Assembly (NCBI GenBank): GCA_958298945.1 | Contig: OY282608.1 | Span: forward strand, 14,299,933 to 14,363,932 | Length of the DNA: 64,000 bases | Source: Atherix ibis | Lineage: Eukaryota > Arthropoda > Insecta > Diptera > Athericidae | Reading direction: 5' to 3' | In this document: positions 24,471-36,771 of the stretch, piece after piece | How the letters are laid out: each line of letters starts with the position of its first letter | Numbering within the stretch: the first letter of the stretch is position 1 | Position numbers and translations under genes: made by a program | Notes under the pieces: generated by a model | Databases searched by the model: none | Told to the model about the DNA's origin: nothing | What the model saw: only the letters and a program-made list of their open reading frames with translations

Positions 24471-24980
24471 GGTTAGTTGGTTTGTTTGTTTGTTCCTTCG
24501 TTGGTTTGTTGGTTTGTTGGTTTGTTGGTTTGTTGGTTTGTTGGTTTGTTGGCTTGTTGGATTGTTGGCTTGTTGGTTTGTTGGTTTTTGGTTTGTTGGT
24601 TTGTTGGTTTGTTGGCTTGTTGGTTTGTTAGTTTGTTGGTTTCTTGGTTTGTTGGTTTTTCGGTTTGTTGGTTGGTTGGCTTCTTGGTTTGTTGGTTTGT
24701 TGGTTTGTTGGTTTGTTGGTTTTTTGGTTTGTTGGCTTGTAAGTTTGTTGGTTTGTTGGTTTGTTGGTTTGTTGTTTGTTGGTTTGTTGGTTTGTTGTTT
24801 TACTTGTTTGTTGGTTTGTTGGTTTGTTGGTTACTTGGTTTGTTGGTTTGTTGGTTTTTTGGTTTGTTGGCTTTCTGGTTTGTTGGTTTGTTGGTTTGTT
24901 GGCTTGTTGGTTTGTTTGCGTGTTGGCTTGTTGGTTTGTTGGTCTGTTGGTTTGTTGGTTTGTTGGTTTGTTGGTTTGTT

Positions 24981-25251
24981 AGTTTGGTCGTTTGTTGGTT
25001 TGTTCGTTTGTTGGTTTGTTGTTTGTCGGTTTGTCGGTTTTTTCGTTTGTTGGCTTGTTGGTTCGTTGGTTTGTTGGTTTGTTGGTTTGTTGGTGTGTTT
25101 GCTTGTTGGTTTGTTGGTTTGTTGGTTTCTTGGTTTGTTGGTTTGTTGGTTTGTTGGTTTGTTCGTTTATTCGTTTGTTCGTTTGTTGGTTTGTTTGTTT
25201 GTTGGTTTGTTCGTTTGTTGGTTTGTTGGTTACTTGGTTTGTTGGTTTGTT
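24981..25251 (+). repeat. 271-bp local repeat, copy 1
   Basis: AGTTTGGTCG at 24981 is followed by two TGTCGG-type units and GGTTTTTTCG, then GGTTCGTTGG. The same order restarts at 25252. About 130 bp are nearly identical before the copies diverge. Confidence 0.75.
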
Positions 25252-25395
25252 AGTTTGGTTGTTTGTTGGTTTGTTCGTTTGTTGGTTTGTTGTTTGTCGG
25301 TTTGTCGGTTTTTTCGTTTGTTGGCTTGTTGGTTCGTTGGTTTGTTGGTTTGTTGGTTTGTTGGTTTTTTGCTTGTTGGTTTATTGGTTTGTTGG
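25252..25395 (+). repeat. 271-bp local repeat, copy 2 (about 130-bp core)
   Basis: Repeats the AGTTTGG, TGTCGG, TGTCGG, GGTTTTTTCG, GGTTCGTTGG order of 24981-25110, with CG changed to TG in its first variant unit. A third, more diverged version begins near 25650. Confidence 0.7.
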
Positions 25396-27289
25396 CTTGT
25401 TGGCTTGTTGGTTTGTTGGTTTGTTGGTTTGTTGGTTTGTTGGTTTGTTGGTTTGTTGGTTTGTTAGTTTGTTGGTTTGTTGGTTACTTGGTTTGTTGGT
25501 TTGTTGGTTTTTTGGTTTGTTGACTTGCTGGTTTGTTGGTTTGTTGGTTTGTTGGTTTGTTCGTTTGTTGGCTTGTTGGTTTGTTTGCTTGTTGGCTTGT
25601 TGGTTTGTTGGTTTGTTGGTTTGCTGGTTTGTTGGTTTGTTGGTTTGTTAGTTTGTTCGTTTGTTGGTTTGTTCGTTTGTTGGTTTGTTGTTTGTTGGTT
25701 TGTCGGTTTTTTCGTTTGTTGGCTTGTTGGTTTGTTGGTTTGTTGGTTTGTTGGTTTGTTGGTTTTTGCTTGTTGGTTTATTGGTTTATTGGCTTGTTGG
25801 CTTGTTGGTTTGTTGGGTTGTTGGTTTGTTGGTTACTTGGTTTGTTGGTTTGTTGTTTTTTTGGTTTGTTGGCTTGTTGGTTTGTTCGTTTTTTGGTTTC
25901 TTGGTTTGTTGGTTTGTTGGCTTGTGGGTTTGTTGGTTTGTTGGTTTGTTGGTTTATTTGTTTGTTGGTTTGTTCGTTTGTTGGCTTGTTGGTTTGTTGG
26001 TTACTTGGTTTGTTGGTTTGCTGGTTTGTTGGTTTGTTCGTTTGTTGGTTTGTTGGTTTATTGGTTTTTTGGTTTGTTGGTTTGTTCGTTTGTTGGTTTG
26101 TTCGTTTGTTGGTTTGTTCGTTTGTTGGTTTGTTCGTTTGTTGGTTTTTTCGTTTGTTGGTTTGTTGGTTTGTTTGTTTGTTTGTTTGTTGGTTTGTTGG
26201 TTAGTTGGTTTGTTGGTTTGTTCGTTTGTTGGTTTGTTTGTTTGTTGGTTTCTTGGTTTGTTGGTTTGTTTGTTTGTTGGTTTCTTGGTTTGTTTATTTG
26301 TTCGTTTGTTGGTTAGTTGGTTTGTTGATTTGTTTGTGTGTTGGTTTGTTGGTGTGTTGGCTTGTTGGTTTGTTGGTTTGTTGGTTTCTTGGTTTGTTGG
26401 TTTGTTGGTTTGTTGGTTTGTTCGTTTATTCGTTTGTTCGTTTGTTGGTTTGTTTGTTTGTTGGTTTGTTCGTTTGTTGGTTTGTTGGTTACTTGGTTTG
26501 TTGGTTTGTTGGTTTGTTGGTTTGATGGTTTGTTTGTTTGTTGGTTTGTTGGTTTGTTGGTTTGTTGGTTTGTTGGTTTGTTGGTTTGTTGGTTTGTTGG
26601 TTTGTTGGTTTGTTGCTTTGTTGGTTTGCTGGTTTGTTGGCTTGTTGGTTTGTTCGTTTGTTGGTTTGTTGGTTTGTTCGTTTGTTGGCTTGTTGGCTTG
26701 TTGGTTTGTTGGTTTGTTCGTTTGTTGGTCTGTTGGTTTATTGGTTTTTTGGTTTGTTGGTTTGTTCGTTTGTTGGTTTGTTGGTTTGTTTGTTTGTTGG
26801 TTTGTTCGTTTGTTGGCTTGTTGGTTTGTTCGTTTCTTGGTTTGTTGGTTTATTCGTTTGTTGGCTTGTTGGCTTGTTGGTTTGTTGGTTTGTTCGTTTG
26901 TTGGTTTGCTGGTTTGTTGGTTTGTTCGTTTGTTGGTTTGTTGGTTTATTGGTTTTTTGTTTTGTTGGTTTGTTCGTTTGTTGGTTTGTTCGTTTGTTGG
27001 TTTGTTGGTTTGTTTGTTTGTTGGTTTGTTCCTTTGTTGGTTTTTTCGTTTGTTGGTTTGTTGGTTTGTTTGTTTGTTTGTTTGTTGGTTTGTTGGTTTG
27101 TTGGTTTGTTGGTTTGTTGGTTTGTTGGCTTGTTGGTTTGTTGGTTTGTTGGTTTGTTGGTTTCTTGGTTTCTTGGTTTCTTGGTTTGTTGGTTTGTTGC
27201 TTTATTGGTTTGTTGGTTTGTTGGTTTGTTCGTTTGTTCGTTTGTATGTTTGTTGGTTTGTTTGTTTGTTTGTTGGTTTGTTCCTTTGT

Positions 27290-28575
27290 TGGTTTGTTGG
27301 TTACTTGGTTTGTTGGTTTGTTGGTTTGTTGGTTTGTTGGTTTGTTGGTTTGTTGGTTTGTGTGTTTGTTGGTTTGTTGGTTTGTTGGTTTGTTGGCTTG
27401 TTGGTTTGTTCGTTTTGTGGCTTGTTGGTTTGTTGGTTTGTTGGTTTGTTGGTTTGTTCGTTTGTTGGTTTGTTGGTTAGTTGGTTTGTTTGTTTGTTCC
27501 TTCGTTGGTTTGTTGGTTTGTTGGTTTGTTGGTTTGTTGGCTTGTTGGATTGTTGGCTTGTTGGTTTGTTGGTTTTTGGTTTGTTGGTTTGTTGGTTTGT
27601 TGGCTTGTTGGTTTGTTAGTTTGTTGGTTTCTTGGTTTGTTGGTTTGTTGGTTTGTTGGTTTGTTGGTTTCTTGGTTTCTTGGTTTGTTGGTTTGTTGGT
27701 TTGTTGGTTTGTTGGTTTTTTGGTTTGTTGGCTTGTAAGTTTGTTGGTTTGTTGGTTTGTTGGTTTGTTGGTTTGTTGGTTTGTTGGTTTTTTGGGTTGT
27801 TGGCTTGCTGCTTTGTTGGTTTGTTGGTTTGTTTGTTTGTTCGTTTGTTGGCTTGTTGGTTTGTTCGCTTGTTGGCTTGTTGGCTTGTTGGTTTGTTGGT
27901 TTGTTGGTTTGTTGGTTTGTTAGTTTGTTCGTTTGTTGGTTTGTTCGTTTGTTGGTTTGTTGTTTGTTGGTTTGTTGGTTTTTTCGTTTGTTGGCTTGTT
28001 GGTTTGTTGGTTTGTTGGTTTGTGGGTTTATTTGCTTGGTGGTTTATTGGTTTGTTGGCTTGTTGGCTTGTTGGTTTGTTGGTTTGTTGGTTTGTTGGTT
28101 TGTTGGTTTGTTGGTTTGTTGGTTTGTTATTTTGCTGGTTTGTTGAATTGTTTGTTTGTTGGCTTGTTGGCTTGTTGGTTTGTTGGTTTGTTCGTTTGTT
28201 GGTTTGTTGGTTACTTGGTTTGTTGGTTTGTTGGTTTTTTGGTTTGTTGGGTTGTTGGTTTGTTCGTTTTTTGGTTTCTTGGTTTGTTGGTTTGTTGGCT
28301 TGTGGGTTTGTTGGTTTGTTGGTTTGTTGGTTTGTTTGTTTGTTGGTTTGTTCGTTTGTTGGCTTGTTGGTTTGTTGGTTACTTGGTTTGTTGGTTTGCT
28401 GGTTTGTTGGTTTGTTCGTTTGTTGGTTTGTTGGTTTATTGGTTTTTTGGTTTGTTGGTTTGTTCGTTTGTTGGTTTGTTCGTTTGTTGGTTTGTTCGTT
28501 TGTTGGTTTGTTCGTTTGTTGGTTTTTTCGTTTGTTGGTTTGTTGGTTTGTTTGTTTGTTTGTTTGTTGGTTTGT
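27290..28575 (+). repeat. Higher-order repeat D, copy 1
   Basis: The TTCCTTCG mark at 27497 recurs at 31018 (3521 bp) and 32648 (a further 1630 bp). Neighbouring rare units move with it: GTGTGTTTG at about 27360 and 30880, GGCTTGTAAG at about 27730, 31251 and 32881, and GGCTTGCTGC at about 27801, 31321 and 32951. An earlier relative of the mark lies at 24493. Confidence 0.8.
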
Positions 28576-28579
28576 TTAG

Positions 28580-31001
28580 TTGTTGGTTTGTTGGTTTGTT
28601 GGTTTGTTGGTTTGTTTGTTTGTTGGTTTCTTGGTTTGTTGGTTTGTTTGTTTGTTGGTTTCTTGGTTTGTTTATTTGTTCGTTTGTTGGTTTGTTGGTT
28701 TGTTGGTTTGTTGGTTTGTTGGTTTGTTGGCTTGTTGGTTTGTTGGTTTGTTGGTTTGTTGGTTTGTTGGTTTGTTGGTTTGTTGGTTTGTTGGTTTGTT
28801 GGTTTGTTCGTTTGTTCGTTTATTCGTTTGTTCGTTTGTTGGTTTGTTTGTTTGTTGGTTTGTTCGTTTGTTGGTTTGTTGGTTACTTGGTTTGTTGGTT
28901 TGTTGGTTTGTTGGTTTGTTGGTTTGTTGGTTTGTTACTTTGTTGGTTTGTTGGTTTATTGGTTTGTTGGCTTGTTGGGTTATTCGTTTGTTGGTTTGTT
29001 CGTTTGTTGGCTTGTTGGCTTGTTGGTTTGTTGGTTTGTTTGTTTGTTGGTTTATTCGTATGTTGGCTTGTTGGTTTGTTGATTACTTGGTTTGTTGGTT
29101 TGGTGGTTTGTTGGTTTGTTGGTTTGTTCGTTTGTTGGTTTGTTGGTTTATTGGTTTTTTGGTTTGTTGGTTTGTTCGTTTGTTGGTTTGTTTGTTTGTT
29201 GGTTTGTTGGCTTATTGGTTTGTTGGTTTGTTGGTTGGTTGGTTTCTTGGTTTGTTGGTTTGTTGCTTTATTGGTTTGTTGGTTTGTTGGTTTGTTCGTT
29301 TGTTCGTGTGTATGTTTGTTGGGTTGTTTATTTGTTGGTTTCTTCGTTTGTTGGTTTGTTGGTTACTGGGCTTGTTGGTTTGTTAGTTTGTTGGTTTGTT
29401 GGTTTGTTGGTTTGTTGATTTGTTGGTTTGTTGGTTTGTTGGCTTGTTTGTTTGTTCGTTTGGTGGCTTGTTGGTTTGTTGGTTTGTTTGTTCGTTGGTT
29501 TGTTGGTTTATTGGTTTGTTGGTTTGTTGGTTTCTTGGTTTGTTGGTTTGTTGGTTTGTTGGTTTGTTGGTTTTTTGGTTTGTTGGTTTGTTGGTTTGTT
29601 AGTTTGTTTGTTTGTTGGTTTGTTGGTTTGTTGGCTTGTTGGTTTGTTGGCTTGTTGGATTTTTGGAATGTTGGCTTGTTGGTTTGTTAGTTTTTGGTTT
29701 GTTGGTTTGTTGGTTTGTTGGCTTGTTGGTTTGTTAGTTTGCTGGTTTCTTGGTTTGTTGGTTTCTTGGTTTGTTCGTTTGTTGGTTTCTTGGTTTGTTG
29801 GTTTGTTGGTTTGTTGGTTTGTTGGTTTTTTGGTTTGTTGGTTTATTGGTTTGTTGGTTTCTTGGTTTGTTGGTTTGTTGGTTTGTTGGTTTTTGGTTTG
29901 TTGGCTTGTTAGTTTGTTGGTTTGTTGGTTTGTTGGTTTGTTGTTTGTTGGTTTGTTGGTTTACTTGTTTGTTGGTTTGTTGGTTTGTTGGTTTGTTGGT
30001 TTGTTGGTTTGTTGGTTTGTTGGTTTGTTGGTTACTTGGTTTGTTGGTTTGTTGGTTTTTTGGTTTGTTGGCTTGCTGGTTTGTTGGTTTGTTGGTTTGT
30101 TCGTTTGTTGGTTTGTTGGTTTGTTCGTTTGTTGGTTTGTTGGTTTGTTTGTTTGTTTGTTCGTTGGGTTGTTGGTTTGTTGGTTTGTTGGTTTGTTGGT
30201 TTGTTGGTTTGTTGGCTTGTTGGCTTGTTGGCTTGTTGGTATTTTGGTTTTTGGTTTGTTGGTTTGTTGGTTTGTTGGTTTGTTGGCTTGTTGGTTTGTT
30301 AGTTTGTTGGATCCTTGGTTTGTTGGTTTGTTGGTTTGTTGGTTTGTTGGTTTGTTGGTTTGTTGGTTTCTTGGTTTGTTGGTTTGTTGGTTTGTTGGTT
30401 TGTTGGTTTTTTGGTTTGTTGGTTTGTTGGTTTGTTAGTTTGTTCGTTTGTTGGTTTGTTCGTTTGTTGGTTTGTTGTTTGTTGGTTTGTTGGTTTTTTC
30501 GTTTGTTGGCTTGTTGGTTTGTTGGTTTGTTGGTTTGTTGGTTTGTTGGTTTGTTGGTTTGTTGGTTTGTTGGTTTGTTGGTTTATTTGCTTGTTGGTAT
30601 GTTGGTTTGTTGGTTTGTTGGCTTGTTGATTTGTTGGTTTGTTGGTTTGTTGGTTTGTTGGTTTGTTGGTTTATTGGTTTGTTGGTTTGTTGGTTTGTTA
30701 ATTTGTTGGTTTGCTGGTTTGTTGGTTTGTTAATTTATTGGTTTGCTGGTTTGTTGAATTGTTGGTTTGTTGTTTTGTTGGCTTGTTGGTTTGTTGGTTT
30801 GTTCGTTTGTTGGTTTGTTGGTTACTTGGTTTGTTGGTTTGTTGGTTTGTTGGTTTGTTGGTTTGTTGGTTTGTTGGTTTGTGTGTTTGTTGGTTTGTTG
30901 GTTTGTTGGTTTGTTGGCTTGTTGGTTTGTTCGTTTTGTGGCTTGTTGGTTTGTTGGTTTGTTGGTTTGTTGGTTTGTTCGTTTGTTGGTTTGTTGGTTA
31001 G
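28580..31001 (+). repeat. Higher-order repeat E, copy 1 (about 2.4 kb)
   Basis: Matches 33739-36140 at 5159-5167 bp. Shared rare features are GGATCC at 30309 and 35468, the GTTACTGGGC unit near 29362 and 34520, an AATGTTGGC unit near 29667 and 34834, and the GGTATTTTGG unit near 30238 and 35397. The eight-base drift in spacing is one octamer gained or lost. Confidence 0.85.
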
Positions 31002-32631
31002 TTGGTTTGTTTGTTTGTTCCTTCGTTGGTTTGTTGGTTTGTTGGTTTGTTGGTTTGTTGGCTTGTTGGATTGTTGGCTTGTTGGTTTGTTGGTTTTTGG
31101 TTTGTTGGTTTGTTGGTTTGTTGGCTTGTTGGTTTGTTAGTTTGTTGGTTTCTTGGTTTGTTGGTTTGTTGGTTAGTTGGTTTGTTGGTTTATTGGTTTC
31201 TTGGTTTGTTGGTTTGTTGGTTTGTTGGTTTGTTGGTTTTTTGGTTTGTTGGCTTGTAAGTTTGTTGGTTTGTTGGTTTGTTGGTTTGTTGGTTTGTTGG
31301 TTTGTTGGTTTTTTGGGTTGTTGGCTTGCTGCTTTGTTAGTTTGTTGGTTTGTTTGTTTGTTCGTTTGTTGGCTTGTTGGTTTGTTCGCTTGTTGGCTTG
31401 TTGGCTTGTTGGTTTGTTGGTTTGTTGGTTTGTTGGTTTGTTAGTTTGTTCGTTTGTTGGTTTGTTCGTTTGTTGGTTTGTTGTTTGTTGGTTTGTTGGT
31501 TTTTTCGTTTGTTGGCTTGTTGGTTTGTTGGTTTGTTGGTTTGTTGGTTTATTTGCTTGGTGGTTTATTGGTTTGTTGGCTTGTTGGCTTGTTGGTTTGT
31601 TGGTTTGTTGGTTTGTTGGTTTGTTGGTTTGTTGGTTTGTTGGTTTGTTATTTTGCTGGTTTGTTGAATTGTTCGTTTGTTGGCTTGTTGGCTTGTTGGT
31701 TTGTTGGTTTGTTCGTTTGTTGGTTTGTTGGTTACTTGGTTTGTTGGTTTGTTGGTTTTTTGGTTTGTTGGGTTGTTGGTTTGTTCGTTTTTTGGTTTCT
31801 TGGTTTGTTGGTTTGTTGCCTTGTGGGTTTGTTGGTTTGTTGGTTTGTTGGTTTGTTTGTTTGTTTGTTTGTTGGTTTGTTCGTTTGTTGGCTTGTTGGT
31901 TTGTTGGTTACTTGGTTTGTTGGTTTGCTGGTTTGTTGGTTTGTTCGTTTGTTGGTTTGTTGGTTTATTGGTTTTTTCGTTTGTTGGTTTGTTCGTTTGT
32001 TGGTTTGTTCGTTTGTTGGTTTGTTCGTTTGTTGGTTTGTTCGTTTGTTGGTTTTTTCGTTTGTTGGTTTGTTGGTTTGTTTGTTTGTTTGTTTGTTGGT
32101 TTGTTTAGTTGTTGGTTTGTTGGTTTGTTGGTTTGTTTGTTTGTTGGTTTCTTGGTTTGTTGGTTTGTTTGTTTGTTGGTTTCTTGGTTTGTTTATTTGT
32201 TCGTTTGTTGGTTTGTTGGTTTGTTGGTTTGTTGGTTTGTTGGTTTGTTGGCTTGTTGGTTTGTTGGTTTGTTGGTTTGTTGGTTTGTTGGTTTGTTGGT
32301 TTGTTGGTTTGTTGGTTTGTTCGTTTGTTCGTTTATTCGTTTGTTCGTTTGTTGGTTTGTTTGTTTGTTGGTTTGTTCGTTTGTTGGTTTGTTGGTTACT
32401 TGGTTTGTTGGTTTGTTGGTTTGTTGTTTTGTTGGTTTGTTGGTTTGTTACTTTGTTGGTTTGTTGGTTTATTGGTTTGTTGGCTTGTTGGGTTATTCGT
32501 TTGTTGGTTTGTTCGTTTGTTGGCTTGTTGGGTTATTCGTTTGTTGGTTTGTTCGTTTGTTGGCTTGTTGGCTTGTTGGTTTGTTGGTTTGTTGGTTTGT
32601 TGGTTTGTTCGTTTGTTGGTTTGTTGGTTAG
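31002..32631 (+). repeat. Higher-order repeat D, copy 2 (1630 bp)
   Basis: Tandem with copy 3 at exactly 1630 bp: TTCCTTCG at 31018 and 32648, with several hundred bases translating identically (31677-32108 and 33307-33738). Its right end holds a small 40-bp duplication of a GGGTTATTCG block near 32490 and 32530 that copy 3 lacks. Confidence 0.88.
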
Positions 32632-34180
32632 TTGGTTTGTTTGTTTGTTCCTTCGTTGGTTTGTTGGTTTGTTGGTTTGTTGGTTTGTTGGCTTGTTGGA
32701 TTGTTGGCTTGTTGGTTTGTTGGTTTTTGGTTTGTTGGTTTGTTGGTTTGTTGGCTTGTTGGTTTGTTAGTTTGTTGGTTTCTTGGTTTGTTGGTTTGTT
32801 GGTTAGTTGGTTTGTTGGTTTATTGGTTTCTTGGTTTGTTGGTTTGTTGGTTTGTTGGTTTGTTGGTTTTTTGGTTTGTTGGCTTGTAAGTTTGTTGGTT
32901 TGTTGGTTTGTTGGTTTGTTGGTTTGTTGGTTTGTTGGTTTTTTGGGTTGTTGGCTTGCTGCTTTGTTAGTTTGTTGGTTTGTTTGTTTGTTCGTTTGTT
33001 GGCTTGTTGGTTTGTTCGCTTGTTGGCTTGTTGGCTTGTTGGTTTGTTGGTTTGTTGGTTTGTTGGTTTGTTAGTTTGTTCGTTTGTTGGTTTGTTCGTT
33101 TGTTGGTTTGTTGTTTGTTGGTTTGTTGGTTTTTTCGTTTGTTGGCTTGTTGGTTTGTTGGTTTGTTGGTTTGTTGGTTTATTTGCTTGGTGGTTTATTG
33201 GTTTGTTGGCTTGTTGGCTTGTTGGTTTGTTGGTTTGTTGGTTTGTTGGTTTGTTGGTTTGTTGGTTTGTTGGTTTGTTATTTTGCTGGTTTGTTGAATT
33301 GTTTGTTTGTTGGCTTGTTGGCTTGTTGGTTTGTTGGTTTGTTCGTTTGTTGGTTTGTTGGTTACTTGGTTTGTTGGTTTGTTGGTTTTTTGGTTTGTTG
33401 GGTTGTTGGTTTGTTCGTTTTTTGGTTTCTTGGTTTGTTGGTTTGTTGCCTTGTGGGTTTGTTGGTTTGTTGGTTTGTTGGTTTGTTTGTTTGTTTGTTT
33501 GTTGGTTTGTTCGTTTGTTGGCTTGTTGGTTTGTTGGTTACTTGGTTTGTTGGTTTGCTGGTTTGTTGGTTTGTTCGTTTGTTGGTTTGTTGGTTTATTG
33601 GTTTTTTCGTTTGTTGGTTTGTTCGTTTGTTGGTTTGTTCGTTTGTTGGTTTGTTCGTTTGTTGGTTTGTTCGTTTGTTGGTTTTTTCGTTTGTTGGTTT
33701 GTTGGTTTGTTTGTTTGTTTGTTTGTTGGTTTGTTTAGTTGTTGGTTTGTTGGTTTGTTGGTTTGTTGGTTTGTTTGTTTGTTGGTTTCTTGGTTTGTTG
33801 GTTTGTTTGTTTGTTGGTTTCTTGGTTTGTTTATTTGTTCGTTTGTTGGTTTGTTGGTTTGTTGGTTTGTTGGTTTGTTGGTTTGTTGGCTTGTTGGTTT
33901 GTTGGTTTGTTGGTTTGTTGGTTTGTTGGTTTGTTGGTTTGTTGGTTTGTTGGTTTGTTCGTTTGTTCGTTTATTCGTTTGTTCGTTTGTTGGTTTGTTT
34001 GTTTGTTGGTTTGTTCGTTTGTTGGTTTGTTAGTTACTTGGTTTGTTGGTTTGTTGGTTTGTTGTTTTGTTGGTTTGTTGGTTTGTTACTTTGTTGGTTT
34101 GTTGGTTTATTGGTTTGTTGGCTTGTTGGGTTATTCGTTTGTTGGTTTGTTCGTTTGTTGGCTTGTTGGCTTGTTGGTTT
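32632..34180 (+). repeat. Higher-order repeat D, copy 3
   Basis: Tandem copy of 31002-32631. From about 33739 it also runs into repeat E copy 2, so families D and E overlap in one longer segment that recurs. Similarity to copy 2 ends just after a GGGTTATTCG unit near 34130. Confidence 0.85.
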
Positions 34181-36140
34181 GTTGGTTTGTTTGTTTGTTG
34201 GTTTATTCGTATGTTGGCTTGTTGGTTTGTTGGTTACTTGGTTTGTTGGTTTGGTGGTTTGTTGGTTTGTTGGTTTGTTCGTTTGTTGGTTTGTTGGTTT
34301 ATTGGTTTTTTGGTTTGTTGGTTTGTTCGTTTGTTGGTTTGTTTGTTTGTTGGTTTGTTGGCTTATTGGTTTGTTGGTTTGTTGGTTGGTTGGTTTCTTG
34401 GTTTCTTGGTTTGTTGGTTTGTTGCTTTATTGGTTTGTTGGTTTGTTGGTTTGTTCGTTTGTTCGTGTGTATGTTTGTTGGGTTGTTTATTTGTTGGTTT
34501 CTTCGTTTGTTGGTTTGTTGGTTACTGGGCTTGTTGGTTTGTTAGTTTGTTGGTTTGTTGGTTTGTTGGTTTGTTGATTTGTTGGTTTGTTGGTTTGTTG
34601 GCTTGTTTGTTTGTTCGTTTGGTGGCTTGTTGGTTTGTTGGTTTGTTGGTTTGTTTGTTCGTTGGTTTGTTGGTTTGTTGGTTTGTTGGTTTGTTGGTTT
34701 CTTGGTTTGTTGGTTTGTTGGTTTGTTGGTTTGTTGGTTTTTTGGTTTGTTGGTTTGTTGGTTTGTTAGTTTGTTCGTTTGTTGGTTTGTTGGTTTGTTG
34801 GTTTGTTGGTTTGTTGGCTTGTTGGATTTTTCGAATGTTGGCTTGTTGGTTTGTTAGTTTTTGGTTTGTTGGTTTGTTGGTTTGTTGGCTTGTTGGTTTG
34901 TTAGTTTGCTGGTTTCTTGGTTTGTTGGTTTCTTGGATTGTTCGTTTGTTGGTTTCTTGGTTTGTTGGTTTGTTGGTTTGTTGGTTTGTTGGTTTTTTGG
35001 TTTGTTGGTTTATTGGCTTGTTGGTTTCTTGGTTTGTTGGTTTGTTGGTTTGTTGGTTTTTGGTTTGTTGGCTTGTTAGTTTGTTGGTTTGTTGGTTTGT
35101 TGGTTTGTTGTTTGTTGGTTTGTTGGTTTGTTGGTTTACTTGTTTGTTGGTTTGTTGGTTTGTTGGTTTGTTGGTTTGTTGGTTTGTTGGTTTGTTGGTT
35201 TGTTGGTTACTTGGTTTGTTGGTTTGTTGGTTTTTTGGTTTGTTGGCTTGCTGGTTTGTTGGTTTGTTGGTTTGTTCGTTTGTTGGTTTGTTGGTTTGTT
35301 CGTTTGTTGGTTTGTTGGTTTGTTTGTTTGTTTGTTCGTTGGGTTGTTGGTTTGTTGGTTTGTTGGTTTGTTGGCTTGTTGGCTTGTTGGCTTGTTGGTA
35401 TTTTGGTTTTTGGTTTGTTGGTTTGTTGGTTTGTTAGTTTGTTGGCTTGTTGGTTTGTTAGTTTGTTGGATCCTTGGTTTGTTGGTTTGTTGGTTTGTTG
35501 GTTTGTTGGTTTGTTGGTTTGTTGGTTTCTTGGTTTGTTGGTTTGTTGGTTTGTTGGTTTGTTGGTTTGTTGGTTTTTTGGTTTGTTGGTTTGTTGGTTT
35601 GTTAGTTTGTTCGTTTGTTGGTTTGTTCGTTTGTTGGTTTGTTGTTTGTTGGTTTGTTGGTTTTTTCGTTTGTTGGATTGTTGGTTTGTTGGTTTGTTGG
35701 TTTGTTGGTTTGTTGGTTTGTTGGTTTGTTGGTTTGTTGGTTTGTTGGTTTATTTGCTTGTTGGTATGTTGGTTTGTTGGTTTGTTGGCTTGTTGATTTG
35801 TTGGTTTGTTGGTTTGTTGGTTTGTTGGTTTGTTGGTTTATTGGTTTGGTGGTTTGTTGGTTTGTTAATTTGTTGGTTTGCTGGTTTGTTGGTTTGTTAA
35901 TTTGTTGGTTTGCTGGTTTGTTGAATTGTTGGTTTGTTGTTTTGTTGGCTTGTTGGTTTGTTGGTTTGTTCGTTTGTTGGTTTGTTGGTTACTTGGTTTG
36001 TTGGTTTGTTGGTTTTTTGGTTTGTTGGCTTGTTGGTTTGTTCGTTTGTTGGTTTCTTGGTTTCTTGGTTTGTGGGTTTGTTGGTTTGTTGGTTTGTTTG
36101 TTTGTTCGTTTGTTGGTTTGTTGGTTTTTTGATTTGTTGG
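33739..36140 (+). repeat. Higher-order repeat E, copy 2 (about 2.4 kb)
   Basis: Distant copy of 28580-31001; see the shared rare units listed there. The 984-base frame at 29750-30733 has an equal-length counterpart at 34917-35900 with several scattered changes. The copy separates from its partner after about 36000. Confidence 0.83.
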
Positions 36141-36579
36141 TTGTTGGTTTGTTGGTTTGTTGGTTTGTTGGTTTGTTGGTTTGTTGGTTTGTTGGTTTGT
36201 TGGTTTGTTATTTTGTTGGTTTCTTGGTTTGTTGGTTTGTTGGTTTGTTGGTTTCTTGGTTTTTGGTTTATTGGCCTGTTGGTTTGTTGGTTTGTTGGTT
36301 TTTTGGTTTGTTGGTTTATTTGTTTGTTGGTTTGTTGGTTTGTTTGTTTGTTGGTTTTTTGGTTTGTTGGTTTGTTGGTTTGTTGGTTTGTTGGCTTGTT
36401 GGTTTGTTGGTTTGTTAGTTTGTTGGTTTGTTGGTTTGTTGGTTTGTTGGTTTTTTGGTTTGTTGGCTTGTTGGTTTGTTGGTTTGTTGGTTTGTTGGTT
36501 TGTTGGTTTGTTGGTTTGTTGGTTTGTTGGTTTGTTGGATTGTTGGTTTGCTGGTTTGCTGGTTTGTTTGTTTGTTGGT

Positions 36580-36771
36580 TTTTTGGTTTGTTGGTTTGTT
36601 CGTTTGTTGGCTTGTTGGTTTGTTGGTTTGTTGGTTTTTTTGGTTTGTTGGTTTGTTGGTTTGTTGGTTTGTTGGTTTGTTCGTTTTTTGGTTTGTTGGT
36701 TTGTTGGTTTGTTGGTTTGTTGGTTTGTTCGTTTGTTGGTTTGTTCGTTTGTTGGTTTGTTGTTTGTTGGT
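36580..36771 (+). repeat. 192-bp local repeat, copy 1
   Basis: GGTTTTTTGG, CGTTTGTT, GGCTTGTT and a GGTTTTTTTGG unit (36633) recur in the same order 192 bp later. 192 is eight times 24, so octamer phase and reading frame are both kept. Confidence 0.75.
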
